Translations under genes and position numbers: made by a program
Shown: in pieces, positions 1 through 7,437 of the stretch
Position numbering within the stretch: the stretch's first letter is position 1
How the letters are laid out: every line of letters starts with the position of its first letter
Notes under the pieces: model-generated
The model's input: only the letters and a program-made list of their open reading frames with translations
Database searches by the model: none
What the model was told of the DNA's origin: nothing
DNA from: Clostridia bacterium
GTDB taxonomy: Bacteria; Bacillota; Clostridia; TANB77; UBA1234
Assembly (NCBI GenBank): GCA_900753135.1
Contig: CAADXZ010000123.1
Coordinates: forward strand, 1-17,573
Length of the DNA stretch: 17,573 nt
Reading direction: 5' to 3'

Positions 1-321
1 GCTAACAGACTTTATTCCCATGTTGCATCCATCCATCATTATATTAGCTATCTTTTCATCAGAATCGTTCATCGCCATTTTAATATCTGTCACAAACTTT
101 AGATTCATTTTGGCTATTGGATGCGGTTCTTTAACATCCATACCAGATTTTTTTAACTTTTCACCTATAACATTTAAGATTTTGATATGCTCTTCCTCAT
201 AATTTTCGAGAATACCCTTAAGTCCATCATCAAAAGCATTATCAATAACACCTTTAATTCCGTCAATTCCCATTTTAACACCAGAATCACACTCTTTTAA
301 AAGTTCTATATCGTCAGTCAT
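1..321 (-). CDS. Small helical (ferritin-like/DUF2383-like) protein, 3' end outside window
   Basis: The first 107 codons are visible, and the frame is still open at the window edge, so the gene is partial. The start ATG (319-321 complement) has a strong GGAGG ribosome site 9 nt upstream. The protein begins MTDDIELLKECDSGVKMGID and reads as alternating amphipathic helices with an EEEH motif near residue 44. This resembles the four-helix bundles called DUF2383/ferritin-like in Clostridia, and a later 'DGCNMGIKS' block fits my recollection of a clostridial hypothetical family. No metal-ligand set can be confirmed, and the function is unknown. It is transcribed away from the tRNA cluster and is probably monocistronic on its upstream side. 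Confidence 0.75.
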   Translation of the reverse strand, partial: MTDDIELLKECDSGVKMGIDGIKGVIDNAFDDGLKGILENYEEEHIKILNVIGEKLKKSGMDVKEPHPIAKMNLKFVTDIKMAMNDSDEKIANIMMDGCNMGIKSVS

Positions 322-355
322 ATTACTTATCCTCCATAAATCACACTTTAATCAA

Positions 356-383
356 AATATAATTTTTCTTAATTTTGTGTACA
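356..383 (-). promoter_or_regulatory. Candidate promoter for the small helical protein gene
   Basis: On the minus strand TGTACA (378-383) and TATATT (356-361) lie 16 bp apart, about 35 bp upstream of the start codon. The -35 is weak (4 of 6), so this is tentative. The rest of 322-550 is very AT-rich and shows no gene. Confidence 0.35.
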
Positions 384-554
384 TTTCCAAAACATCATTA
401 AAAATATTAGGAAAATTGATCATTTTAATTATCTATTTAATTTTTATTTTATACATAATTTTTCAAATTATTCACAATCTATTTTCATAAGTTTCTACTG
501 TAAGTAGCATTTGAAAAAAGTGTAAAAAAAATGTCAAAATTATAGAAAAAAATA

Positions 555-583
555 TTGACAGTTATTCGAATTCGTAGTAATAT
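555..583 (+). promoter_or_regulatory. Consensus promoter of the tRNA cluster
   Basis: TTGACA (555-560), a 17-bp spacer and TAATAT (578-583) form a near-perfect sigma-A promoter. It lies 39 bp upstream of the first tRNA, as expected for a strong stable-RNA promoter. Confidence 0.85.
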
Positions 584-622
584 ATAGAAGCAGTCGTGAT
601 TACACGTTGCAGAAAGATATAT

Positions 623-698
623 GGGCCATTAGCTCAGTTGGCAGAGCACTTGACTTTTAATCAAGTTGTCCGCAGTTCGAATCTGCGATGGCTCACCA
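623..698 (+). tRNA. tRNA-Lys (UUU)
   Basis: Full cloverleaf with acceptor GGGCCAT pairing ATGGCTC (one G-U). The anticodon stem CTTGA/TCAAG encloses the loop CTTTTAA, giving anticodon TTT at 656-658. The T-loop is GTTCGAATC, and CCA is encoded at 696-698. It is the first of three tRNAs in one transcript. Confidence 0.97.
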
Positions 699-705
699 TG
701 TATCC

Positions 706-780
706 GGCCCGATGGTCAATCGGTTAAGACATCGCCCTTTCACGGCGGAGTGGGGAGTTCGACTCTCCCTCGGGTCACCA
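706..780 (+). tRNA. tRNA-Glu (UUC)
   Basis: Acceptor GGCCCGA pairs with TCGGGTC. The anticodon stem TCGCC/GGCGG encloses CTTTCAC, giving anticodon TTC. The T-arm is GGGAGTTCGACTCTCCC, and CCA is encoded. It starts 7 nt after the Lys tRNA. Confidence 0.97.
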
Positions 781-784
781 TATT

Positions 785-859
<75 letters not shown>

Positions 860-860
<1 letters not shown>

Positions 861-892
861 AAATGACATTGCTTTTTGCAATGTCATTTTTT
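860..892 (+). terminator. Rho-independent terminator of the tRNA cluster
   Basis: A perfect 12-bp stem (AAATGACATTGC with GCAATGTCATTT) has a TTTTT loop, and the stem's own T-run continues to 892. It begins at the last base of the encoded CCA. Confidence 0.93.
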
Positions 893-911
893 GTGCTTTC
901 CATCTCATTTA

Positions 912-956
912 TCAATAGTTGGAGTGGAGTTTAACTTGTCCAAACTAGACTATTGA
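912..956. repeat. Imperfect inverted repeat in the tRNA-to-island gap
   Basis: TCAATAGT (912-919) is matched by ACTATTGA (949-956). The adjoining TGGA/TCCA adds pairs with an intervening bulge. There is no T-run, so it is not an obvious terminator. It could be a remnant end of a mobile element. The rest of 893-1096 is AT-rich and I see no gene in it. Confidence 0.4.
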
Positions 957-1096
957 ATTAGTAAAAATAAGGCTAATCGCTCTTGCAAATCTCCTTTATC
1001 TATTTTTGTTCTAATCTATTTTTTGCAAAATATCAACAATGACGTTTAATTTTTACAATGTTTTGAAAAAATTTTCACATCAAAAAATGCATACTA

Positions 1097-1125
1097 TTCA
1101 CTATAAATATATTATTTGGTATAAT
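1097..1125 (+). promoter_or_regulatory. Promoter for the HGS-domain gene
   Basis: TTCACT (1097-1102), a 17-bp spacer and a perfect TATAAT (1120-1125) lie 34 bp upstream of the start codon. Confidence 0.6.
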
Positions 1126-1159
1126 AAAAACTAAGAATTTTAAGTATGAGGTGAAGCTT

Positions 1160-1588
1160 ATGGCAAATGAAAATGTAGTTTATCACGGTAGTCCAAGAGG
1201 TGGGCTCACCGAAATCAAACCTAATTCAACAAAGAAAGGAATAAAGGTTGCTTATGCTGCTTACGAAAAGGCCACCGCAATGACATACATGTTTAGAAGG
1301 TATGGCGATTTAGATACATGTATTTTTGTAGAAAATGGTGTATTTACATTAGTTGAAAGAAGGAAAAATGTTCTAAAGGAACTGTATGATAAAGGTGGAT
1401 ACTTATACGAACTACCAGCAAATAAGTTTTTAAGCAAATCTGAAAATAAATCATTTAGTTCTTTTCATCTTTGTTCTTTTGAAACTATATCAACAGAAAT
1501 AGTACCAGTACTAAATGAAACTTATTATGAAAATATATTAGAGGCACTAAACGAAGAAGAAAAAGAGCGGGCACATAAAAATTTATAG
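1160..1588 (+). CDS. HGS-motif protein, possible ADP-ribosyltransferase-like fold, possibly frameshifted
   Basis: 142 residues from ATG 1160, chosen because AGGTG lies 6 nt upstream; the in-frame GTG at 1151 is part of that ribosome site. The N-terminus carries VVYHGSPRGGLTEIKPN followed by VAYAAYEKATAMTYM. A 'YHGS...YA...A' layout recalls the H and Y elements of ADP-ribosyltransferase-type folds, but no catalytic Glu can be assigned, so this is inference from shape only. The protein is soluble, without signal peptide or membrane segment. The C-terminus ends abruptly in KERAHKNL. The overlapping frame from 1551 stays open and reads HIKIYRYPDRPQNMPLDNSD into the next gene, which looks like the natural continuation. 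The gene may therefore be frameshifted near 1570. Function unknown. Confidence 0.6.
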   Translation: MANENVVYHGSPRGGLTEIKPNSTKKGIKVAYAAYEKATAMTYMFRRYGDLDTCIFVENGVFTLVERRKNVLKELYDKGGYLYELPANKFLSKSENKSFSSFHLCSFETISTEIVPVLNETYYENILEALNEEEKERAHKNL

Positions 1589-1610
1589 ATATCCTGACAG
1601 ACCTCAGAAT

Positions 1611-2372
1611 ATGCCTTTAGATAATAGCGATTTAATAAATAAGTTTATAAAAAGATGGATTAACTCATACAACGAACACCGAACATTAGAATCAGACAGA
1701 AGTCATAAATTGTTTATTAAACTTTATCCTGAATTAGAAGAAAAAATAGAAGAAAGATTTAATCAATATAACGTAACACATAATGCAAATCTTCATGTTT
1801 TTAAAGAACATAGTACAGACAAATTGCCTTCAAATAACATATCTCTTCATAGATTAAAAGAGCATTTGAAACAAAAAGGCGATTTGCTCAATGTGGCAAG
1901 GCTTTCAAATTATGGTTTAGGTTTTGTTATTTGTAAAAAAGCTATTCCTAGTGTTGACTTCGACACTGTTGTGTTTGTCCCATCAAATATTGATATCAAC
2001 AAAGAAAATGATATATCGTTGATTATCCCTCACAACGTACAGACAAACATCACTAGAGAGAAAAATACCTCGACAACTTTTTTAGATAAATTAGTATTAA
2101 AAATAAAAGAATCGAGAAAAATGCCAGATTCAATTATGATTTATCCAATAATTCAAAATCCAACTAAATTAAAAGAAGATGAACAAATGAAAACAGACGA
2201 AGGTGGTTATCCAGTTGACTCAAGTGAATTAGCAAAAAAGACAAGTACTGTAGTTGACTTTTTAAGAAACGAGTTAAAAAGTCAAGGAATAACTACTAAC
2301 AAAAAAGTTAACATTGACGTACTAAATGCAAATGATATTTTCAATGATAATAAACAGCACCTAGAAATATAA
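1611..2372 (+). CDS. Truncated hydrolase-like protein, possibly the frameshifted 3' part of the gene before it
   Basis: 253 residues from the first ATG of the frame. There is no convincing ribosome site, and the frame is already open from 1551 and reads protein-like before the ATG. Residues 1-60 are charged and helical. Residues 100-250 resemble residues 12-178 of the next gene: NYGLGFVICKK...FDTVVFVPSNID matches NNGVWYLLKLN...IDTLVFIPKDID, and SIMIYPIIQ matches SILVYPVIV. The alignment ends just where the neighbour has its GQSASG nucleophile elbow, so this copy lacks the catalytic serine. It may be a decayed fusion or a non-catalytic paralogue. No signal peptide or membrane segment is visible. 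Expression would need coupling to, or frameshifting from, the upstream gene. Confidence 0.55.
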   Translation: MPLDNSDLINKFIKRWINSYNEHRTLESDRSHKLFIKLYPELEEKIEERFNQYNVTHNANLHVFKEHSTDKLPSNNISLHRLKEHLKQKGDLLNVARLSNYGLGFVICKKAIPSVDFDTVVFVPSNIDINKENDISLIIPHNVQTNITREKNTSTTFLDKLVLKIKESRKMPDSIMIYPIIQNPTKLKEDEQMKTDEGGYPVDSSELAKKTSTVVDFLRNELKSQGITTNKKVNIDVLNANDIFNDNKQHLEI

Positions 2373-2424
2373 ATTAGAGTTTTTATGCAATATAAAAGAA
2401 AAAAATAGCACATAAGAAGCTACA

Positions 2425-2458
2425 AATTTGTTGCTTTCCTATCGTATGCAACAATTTC
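2425..2458. repeat. Stem-loop in the intergenic gap
   Basis: TTGTTGC and GCAACAA pair around a 13-nt loop, with AAATT/AATTT extending the stem past one bulge. It sits just upstream of the promoter at 2469-2498. It could be a weak terminator for the gene before it or an operator; there is no clear T-run. Confidence 0.45.
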
Positions 2459-2468
2459 ATCTCTTGCG

Positions 2469-2498
2469 TTGACCATAAACGACTTAATGTTCTATAAT
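2469..2498 (+). promoter_or_regulatory. Promoter for the alpha/beta-hydrolase-like gene
   Basis: TTGACC (2469-2474), an 18-bp spacer and a perfect TATAAT (2493-2498). The in-frame TTG at 2469 is inside this -35 box, which rules it out as the start codon and supports ATG 2520. Confidence 0.7.
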
Positions 2499-2519
2499 TT
2501 TAGTAAAAGGGGGGAATTT

Positions 2520-3908
2520 ATGTCTGATTTAGAATTATATAGTAGTGATGAATACAATAACGGAGTATGGTATTTATTAAAGCTCAATCCTGATTTGAAT
2601 ATAAATATTGATACATTAGTGTTTATACCGAAAGATATTGATAGAAAAAGATTATCAAGAATCTCTGTTATCGCTGCAAACACTGGTTCACCACCACAGA
2701 TTGATAGTACTAAAAAACCTAATCCTAATTTGAATGAAAACGAAAAGATTTTAGAAATACCAATAGAAGAAAGAAAAGAAAGATTTTTTCCAAAGTACCT
2801 CAGTCGATTTGGAGATATGGTTGATATCGAAAAAGGACAAAATTCCATATTAGTTTATCCAGTGATTGTTCAAAGAACGAATGGTGAATATTATCAACAA
2901 CTTACAAAAGCAGCTCTTGAACCAGGTCAACCAGAGGGCTTTGAAAGAATAGATAAACAAGTTTTGACAGCAATAGATACCATAAGAGAACAATTGTCTT
3001 CGAAACCTTTTTCAATAAATACATACCCCGATATTGATATGCTTGGACAGTCGGCATCAGGAAGCTTCTCACGAAGATTTACTTTTCTTCACTTAGACAG
3101 GGTGCACCTTTCATATTCGAATGGTGCAAAAGATGCTATAACTTTACCTGTGGAAAGTATAAAAAACATCCGTACTGGTGAAGACACACCTCTTCCATAT
3201 CCACTTGGAATTGCTGATATTTGTGAATATTATAAAGATAATGATGGAAAATACGAATTTGATGGAATGAAATATGATGAACCTGATAAATTTATGGAAG
3301 CATACAAAAAAAGACTCAAAGATGTTCCATTTTTACTTACTTATGGAAATAAAGAAGATGAAAAAGGTCCTCATCATATACATGGCAGAAAGATAGTTGA
3401 CCACCCAACGCAAGAAAAATGGGGTATTATAGAAGATCCAAACGATCCAATAATTAACGGATCTATCGTTATTGGAAACGATGCACGAACATATCAAGCA
3501 AAGGAAAATATTTTGCCAGAAAACACTACATCAAAAGACGATTTAATACCTGTTTCTACGTATGATATGACTTTTATAAGATCGATTATTCCTCTTGAAA
3601 CAGCCGTGATTATGAGAGAATGTATTGGCAAAACACCAGCCGACAGAATGAATAGAACACAAGAGATTTGGAAAGAAAATGGATTAGAAAACAACATTAC
3701 AATTAAAGAAGTGGGTACAGAAGAAAATCCGGTCGGACACGGAACAACTAAAGAAACCGTCGGCATTGCCTCAAAATTTGTTGACGATGTGTCTAAAAAC
3801 ACCTTATTATTGAGCTCAAAACGTGCTTTGAAAGAAAAAGCACAGCAATACCAAGAAATTCAAAATGATAGACATATAAATAACGATAGGAGCCGAAAAG
3901 AGCGATGA
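2520..3908 (+). CDS. Alpha/beta-hydrolase-like protein with GQSASG elbow and C-terminal extension
   Basis: 462 residues from ATG 2520, with the ribosome site AGGGGGGAA 4-5 nt upstream. Residues 12-50 and 98-160 hold the core strands and helices shared with the gene before it (IDTLVFIPKDID, SILVYPVIV). They are followed by IDMLGQSASGSFSRRFTFLH at about 172-191. This fits an alpha/beta-hydrolase nucleophile elbow, with Ser178 the likely nucleophile. A later PYPLGIADICEYY block and GPHHIHG (284-289) are candidate sites for the acid and His, which I cannot assign firmly. Residues 300-462 have no recognisable domain and end in a charged helix. There is no signal peptide, so it is likely cytoplasmic; substrate unknown. 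Its last 4 bp overlap the next gene (ATGA), so the two are translationally coupled. Confidence 0.72.
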   Translation: MSDLELYSSDEYNNGVWYLLKLNPDLNINIDTLVFIPKDIDRKRLSRISVIAANTGSPPQIDSTKKPNPNLNENEKILEIPIEERKERFFPKYLSRFGDMVDIEKGQNSILVYPVIVQRTNGEYYQQLTKAALEPGQPEGFERIDKQVLTAIDTIREQLSSKPFSINTYPDIDMLGQSASGSFSRRFTFLHLDRVHLSYSNGAKDAITLPVESIKNIRTGEDTPLPYPLGIADICEYYKDNDGKYEFDGMKYDEPDKFMEAYKKRLKDVPFLLTYGNKEDEKGPHHIHGRKIVDHPTQEKWGIIEDPNDPIINGSIVIGNDARTYQAKENILPENTTSKDDLIPVSTYDMTFIRSIIPLETAVIMRECIGKTPADRMNRTQEIWKENGLENNITIKEVGTEENPVGHGTTKETVGIASKFVDDVSKNTLLLSSKRALKEKAQQYQEIQNDRHINNDRSRKER

Positions 3909-4213
3909 AAAATATAATTACAATTCTAAAGGACTTTTTTAAAAGCATATTTATCAAAAAGGATAAATTAATTGACGAGGCTAAAATTGTACAAGAAAGT
4001 AGACAAGCATACAGTAAGAGCAAAGATTCATATTTTGATGAAATGAGGTCTGAATCTGAAAAAAGAAATCACTTACTTAATCTGAAAAAGAGATTTGAAA
4101 ACGAAGAAATCTCAGAGTCGCAAATAAGTGAAGAAGATAAAAAAGGAATAGAAGGCTTGTATTACGAACAAATACAATCGCTTAATAGAAAGATAAGAAA
4201 TGCTAAAAAATAA
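3905..4213 (+). CDS. Coiled-coil hypothetical protein coupled to the hydrolase gene
   Basis: 102 residues. The ATG overlaps the upstream stop as ATGA, and GATAGGAG lies just upstream inside the preceding gene. The N-terminus MKNIITILKDFFKSIFIKKD looks like an amphipathic, possibly membrane-associating helix. The remainder is highly charged heptad-like helix (SEKRNHLLNLKKRFENEEIS) with no enzyme motif. The tight coupling suggests a partner or anchor for the hydrolase-like protein, which is inference. No family recognised. Confidence 0.7.
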   Translation: MKNIITILKDFFKSIFIKKDKLIDEAKIVQESRQAYSKSKDSYFDEMRSESEKRNHLLNLKKRFENEEISESQISEEDKKGIEGLYYEQIQSLNRKIRNAKK

Positions 4214-4342
4214 AACCATGATTGTTAGGCTTTTTGGAGCATGTAAAATAAAATTATAAATTAGTAAAAGAGCAACAGAATAGTTCTCACGATAATGTAA
4301 CTCAAAGTAGAGAAAATGAATATGATAGGTAAGGTGTGTAAT

Positions 4343-5155
4343 ATGAAAAATATTGGAGAATACAGTATTGAAGTTCAAGAAATATTAAAAAGATACGATA
4401 ATGAAAGAAATAAATACAGATTGAAAAAAAACTTATCCATAGTACTAGTACTAGTCCTGTTATGTTTTTCGTTTATAATGTTGGGTATAAATTTGGTTTA
4501 TCCGTTTGTTAGTGATAGATTAATGATAATTATTATAGCATTTATACTTTGTGCAATGGTCGGGTTTTTAGGTCTTGTACTCTTATTTGATATAAGACTA
4601 TATAATCTTGAAAGAAAAATATTTGGAGAAGTGGAACAGGTTAATTTAAAAGAATATAATTATTCTACTAAAAAGATAGAAAAAGAAGATTTTGAAAATA
4701 CACTACTAGGGAAAAGGACTAGCTCTAAATTACATTATTATAGTAGTAATGACGGAATTTTACATTATAAATTGGATGGTTGTGATTGTCTTATTGGTAC
4801 AATATCTACTACCAACAAAAGAGGTGAAATTTTATCGTGGACATATATAAAGAAAACCTTAAAGATAAGTAATGAAATTTGTTTTTATAGTGATTTAAAT
4901 AGAAAAGAAATTATAACTGAAAAAGAAAACTTAAAAGATAAAAAAGCAATACTTTTTTGTATATTAAAAGAGTACGGAGAAGATGTTTTAGTTGAGTCAG
5001 ATGGTCAATTTATGGAAATATTACTAGATGAAGTTAGAATTGGTCATTTTGAAGAAATATGTCCAGAAGAATTATCAAAAGAATATATGGAGAGTAATAT
5101 AAAAGCTATAGAAGATATGATAAATGAAATAGAATATTTTATTGCAAATATTTAA
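4343..5155 (+). CDS. Two-TM membrane protein with large cytoplasmic domain
   Basis: 270 residues from ATG 4343, chosen because AAGGTG lies 6 nt upstream; an in-frame ATG at 4316 has no ribosome site. A charged helix (1-30) precedes TM1 (about 31-53) and TM2 (about 60-82), joined by the short loop YPFVSDR. Positive charges before TM1 and after TM2 put both ends in the cytoplasm. Residues 90-270 form a soluble alpha/beta domain with HYKLDGCDCLIGT and an acidic helical tail. This layout resembles membrane-anchored E3-ligase-like or SMODS-associated effector proteins only superficially, and I see no diagnostic motif. Function unknown. It is the last intact gene before the IS remnant. Confidence 0.7.
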   Translation: MKNIGEYSIEVQEILKRYDNERNKYRLKKNLSIVLVLVLLCFSFIMLGINLVYPFVSDRLMIIIIAFILCAMVGFLGLVLLFDIRLYNLERKIFGEVEQVNLKEYNYSTKKIEKEDFENTLLGKRTSSKLHYYSSNDGILHYKLDGCDCLIGTISTTNKRGEILSWTYIKKTLKISNEICFYSDLNRKEIITEKENLKDKKAILFCILKEYGEDVLVESDGQFMEILLDEVRIGHFEEICPEELSKEYMESNIKAIEDMINEIEYFIANI

Positions 5156-5195
5156 TAAAATAGTTTTGAAGGAAAGAAAAAAGTTTATAGTTTTA

Positions 5196-5450
5196 AGACC
5201 ATTAGATGAAGTATAGTCAGTTGTATTTGTGAATACTACATATTTCTATCTCAAAGATACTAGGGGTTCTGATAAGAAAGCGGTATATATAATTTTAGGA
5301 ATAAATTCAAACGGTTACAAGGATGTATTAGGCTTCTATGTAAGCGAAAGTGAAAGTGCAAATATTGGTTAAATATTCTCAATGAATTGAGAAAACGTAG
5401 CTACATTCTTCAAATACAGTTCAGCTATTAGAAAGTTAATTTACACAAAC
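5196..5450 (+). pseudogene. Decayed IS256 (Mutator)-family transposase fragment
   Basis: One frame reads RPLDEV-stop-SVVFVNTTYFYLKD, then KKAVYIILGINSNGYKDVLGFYVSESESAN, then a jump to ATFFKYSSAIRKLIYT. These match the IS256-type blocks 'RPLDPVYPVVFLD', 'NKAAYVVLGI..EG.KEVLG.W..E.ESA' and 'FFKYP..IR..IYTTNAIE'. Stops interrupt the frame at 5214, 5370 and 5388, and the DNA between the central and C-terminal blocks is missing, so it cannot make a transposase. The aspartate expected in 'VFLD' is Asn here. It marks past insertion at the right edge of the accessory stretch. No terminal inverted repeats could be found. Confidence 0.82.
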
Positions 5451-5482
5451 TTTTCTACATACTCAAATAAGTTATTTTACAA

Positions 5483-5526
5483 AAAAATAGGATTCGAATC
5501 AAAAAAATGATTCAAATCCTATTTTT
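5483..5526. terminator. Bidirectional terminator
   Basis: AAAAATAGGATTCGAATC pairs with GATTCAAATCCTATTTTT, with one mismatch. T-runs occur on both strands, so it can terminate the minus-strand acyl-CoA synthetase (stop at 5565) and any rightward transcript from the accessory stretch. Confidence 0.88.
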
Positions 5527-5564
5527 GTTAGGGACTTTTTACAGCTCCTTTTGTTCTAATATTC

Positions 5565-7304
5565 TTACACATTTTCAGCCGCAAGTATTTTCTTCATTTC
5601 TTCTCCACGTTTAATTTTCTTTGTTGTAGTTTTTATAAGTTCTTCATCTGAAATGATTAAATGCTTGATATACTTATATTTTGGAAAAGATTTGTTAATC
5701 TCCTTTATCTGTTCCCATAGTACCTCTTCTATTTCTAATTGTGTTTTTCCCTTATATTCTTTATCAACTACATCCTTATCAAGAACAACTTTTACAGATA
5801 GTTTTACGTCTCCATCATCCTTTGGAAGTCCAAAAACCATACATTCGTCAACTAAATCTAATTTGTTGATTAAAGCTTCAATCTCCTCTGGAAATACTTT
5901 TTTACCATTATAAAGTACAATCATGTCTTTCTTTCTACCTGTTAAGAATAAATATCCTTCTTCATCAAAGTAGCCCAAATCACCTGTGTAGAACCAACCG
6001 TCTTTTATAACCTCTTGGGTAAGCTCTTCATTTTCATAATATCCAAGCATCACATTTGGTCCTTTCGCTCTGACCTCACCTATTCCGTTTTCATCTTTGT
6101 CAACTATTTGAATTTCAACATTTTGCATTGGTTTTCCAACAGATCCCGCTTTCATTGCAAATGCACTTTCAGCAGCTAATACTGGTGCCGTTTCTGTAAG
6201 ACCATATCCTTGAACCAATTGTATTCCAATAGAGTTAAAATATTCATATATATCTTTTTGAAGTGGTGCTCCACCCGCAATTATAAATCTCAAAGAGCCA
6301 CCTAATTGGTCAATAATAACTTTGTACATCTTTCTTCTAACATCAATTCCACATTTGTATAATGTACTACTCACAATTTTTGCAAGTCTCAATACTCTTT
6401 CTTTTCCCTGCTTTTTTATTTGTTTTTGAATGTTTTTATAAATTGATTCTATCAAAATAGGCACTCCAACAAATATTGAAACCTTGTATTCCTTAAGATT
6501 TTGAGCGACATATCTTATTCCATCTGCAAAAGTATTTGTTACACCACAAGCAAGCATCATTGCTATACAGGTTGAACCAAATATATGATGAAATGGCAAA
6601 AGAGCAATATTTACATCACCATTTCTTACTGGTTCTACTAATTGCATTGCATATATATTTGATGCAATATTCTTGTGTGAAAGCATTACTGCTTTTGAGT
6701 TTGCACTAGTACCAGATGTAAATAATAAAATTGCCATTTTGCTATTATCTATCTTGTAATTAACAAAATCTTTGTTACCTTTTTTTAGTAACTTTTCTCC
6801 TTCATTTTTCATAGAATTTATGTCAAGATATCCATCTAATTCTTCCATTGATATGTAATCTTTTACTTTAACATCTGGATTTTCTTTTAGTTTCTCAATT
6901 TTATCAAGATATTTCTTGTCGAATACAAGTACATCAGCCTTACTTCTAATTATTGACTGGCTTAATTCAGTATCATGTAATTCTTTATCAAGAGGAACCG
7001 AAATAATTCCACCTAGTAAATTTGTAAAATGAGCTAGAGCCCACTCATAACAATTTTTTCCTAATAGTGCTATTCTTTTTCCTTTATATCCTTGCTTAAA
7101 AAATGCCGTTCCTAATGCGTTTATATCTTTTAAAAAGCTTTTATATGTTACATATGTATATTTTCCTACTGCTCCAGCATTTCTTTCATCAAAATTGTTT
7201 TTAATTATAAACGCGTTTGTATCTGCATATTTTTTCGCCGAGTTATATATTATCTCCTTTATGTTATTAAATTCTGTAGCTTCAAAGTATTTTTCTTTTT
7301 TCAA
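5565..7304 (-). CDS. AMP-binding acyl-CoA synthetase (long-chain fatty acid-CoA ligase type)
   Basis: 579 residues, the usual length of the family. These enzymes adenylate a carboxylic (usually fatty) acid with ATP and transfer it to CoA. All signatures are present: P-loop TSGTSANSK (196-204), GYGLTE (366-371), GWFYTGDLGYFDEEGY (436-451) with the ribose-binding Asp in TGD, the hinge TGRKKD (455-460), and a C-terminal KKIKR (562-566) supplying the catalytic Lys. The protein looks intact and cytosolic or peripheral. The start is TTG at 7304, 8 nt after GGAGGTGA. It could be an acyl-ACP synthetase variant; chain length cannot be read from sequence. It lies downstream of the DUF1858 gene on the same strand, 133 bp away. 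Bidirectional hairpin 5483-5526 ends its transcript. Confidence 0.93.
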   Translation of the reverse strand: MKKEKYFEATEFNNIKEIIYNSAKKYADTNAFIIKNNFDERNAGAVGKYTYVTYKSFLKDINALGTAFFKQGYKGKRIALLGKNCYEWALAHFTNLLGGIISVPLDKELHDTELSQSIIRSKADVLVFDKKYLDKIEKLKENPDVKVKDYISMEELDGYLDINSMKNEGEKLLKKGNKDFVNYKIDNSKMAILLFTSGTSANSKAVMLSHKNIASNIYAMQLVEPVRNGDVNIALLPFHHIFGSTCIAMMLACGVTNTFADGIRYVAQNLKEYKVSIFVGVPILIESIYKNIQKQIKKQGKERVLRLAKIVSSTLYKCGIDVRRKMYKVIIDQLGGSLRFIIAGGAPLQKDIYEYFNSIGIQLVQGYGLTETAPVLAAESAFAMKAGSVGKPMQNVEIQIVDKDENGIGEVRAKGPNVMLGYYENEELTQEVIKDGWFYTGDLGYFDEEGYLFLTGRKKDMIVLYNGKKVFPEEIEALINKLDLVDECMVFGLPKDDGDVKLSVKVVLDKDVVDKEYKGKTQLEIEEVLWEQIKEINKSFPKYKYIKHLIISDEELIKTTTKKIKRGEEMKKILAAENV

Positions 7305-7327
7305 CCACCAGTCACCTCCATTTGAGT

Positions 7328-7399
7328 TTATCCTATAAAACGTCCATCAAAATTTATACATCTTCCATACTTTTCTGCAAGATGCTCTTTTAATGGACA
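7328..7399 (-). pseudogene. Possible C-terminal remnant of a small Cys-containing protein
   Basis: In the gap between the two minus-strand genes, one frame reads CPLKEHLAEKYGRCINFDG and four more residues before a stop at 7328-7330. It is preceded directly by an in-frame stop and has no start codon. The composition looks like genuine protein, so it may be a gene relic. It may also be chance in a 133-bp gap. Confidence 0.25.
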
Positions 7400-7437
7400 T
7401 CACAAAACAATCTAACACGTATTTTTATTAATAGATT

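Noticed and set aside
20..202. Open frame on the plus strand over the left-edge gene
   Set aside because: It lies antisense to the well-supported minus-strand gene with GGAGG and ATG at 321, and has no ribosome site of its own.
1151..1159. GTG 1151 as start of the HGS gene
   Set aside because: The GTG belongs to the AGGTG ribosome site of ATG 1160.
2469..2519. TTG 2469 as start of the hydrolase gene
   Set aside because: It is part of the -35 box of a good promoter; ATG 2520 has a strong ribosome site.
7299..7319. Six-codon ORF (MEVTGG) whose stop overlaps the TTG start of the acyl-CoA synthetase
   Set aside because: Its ATG is part of the ribosome site region and has no ribosome site itself; most likely chance.
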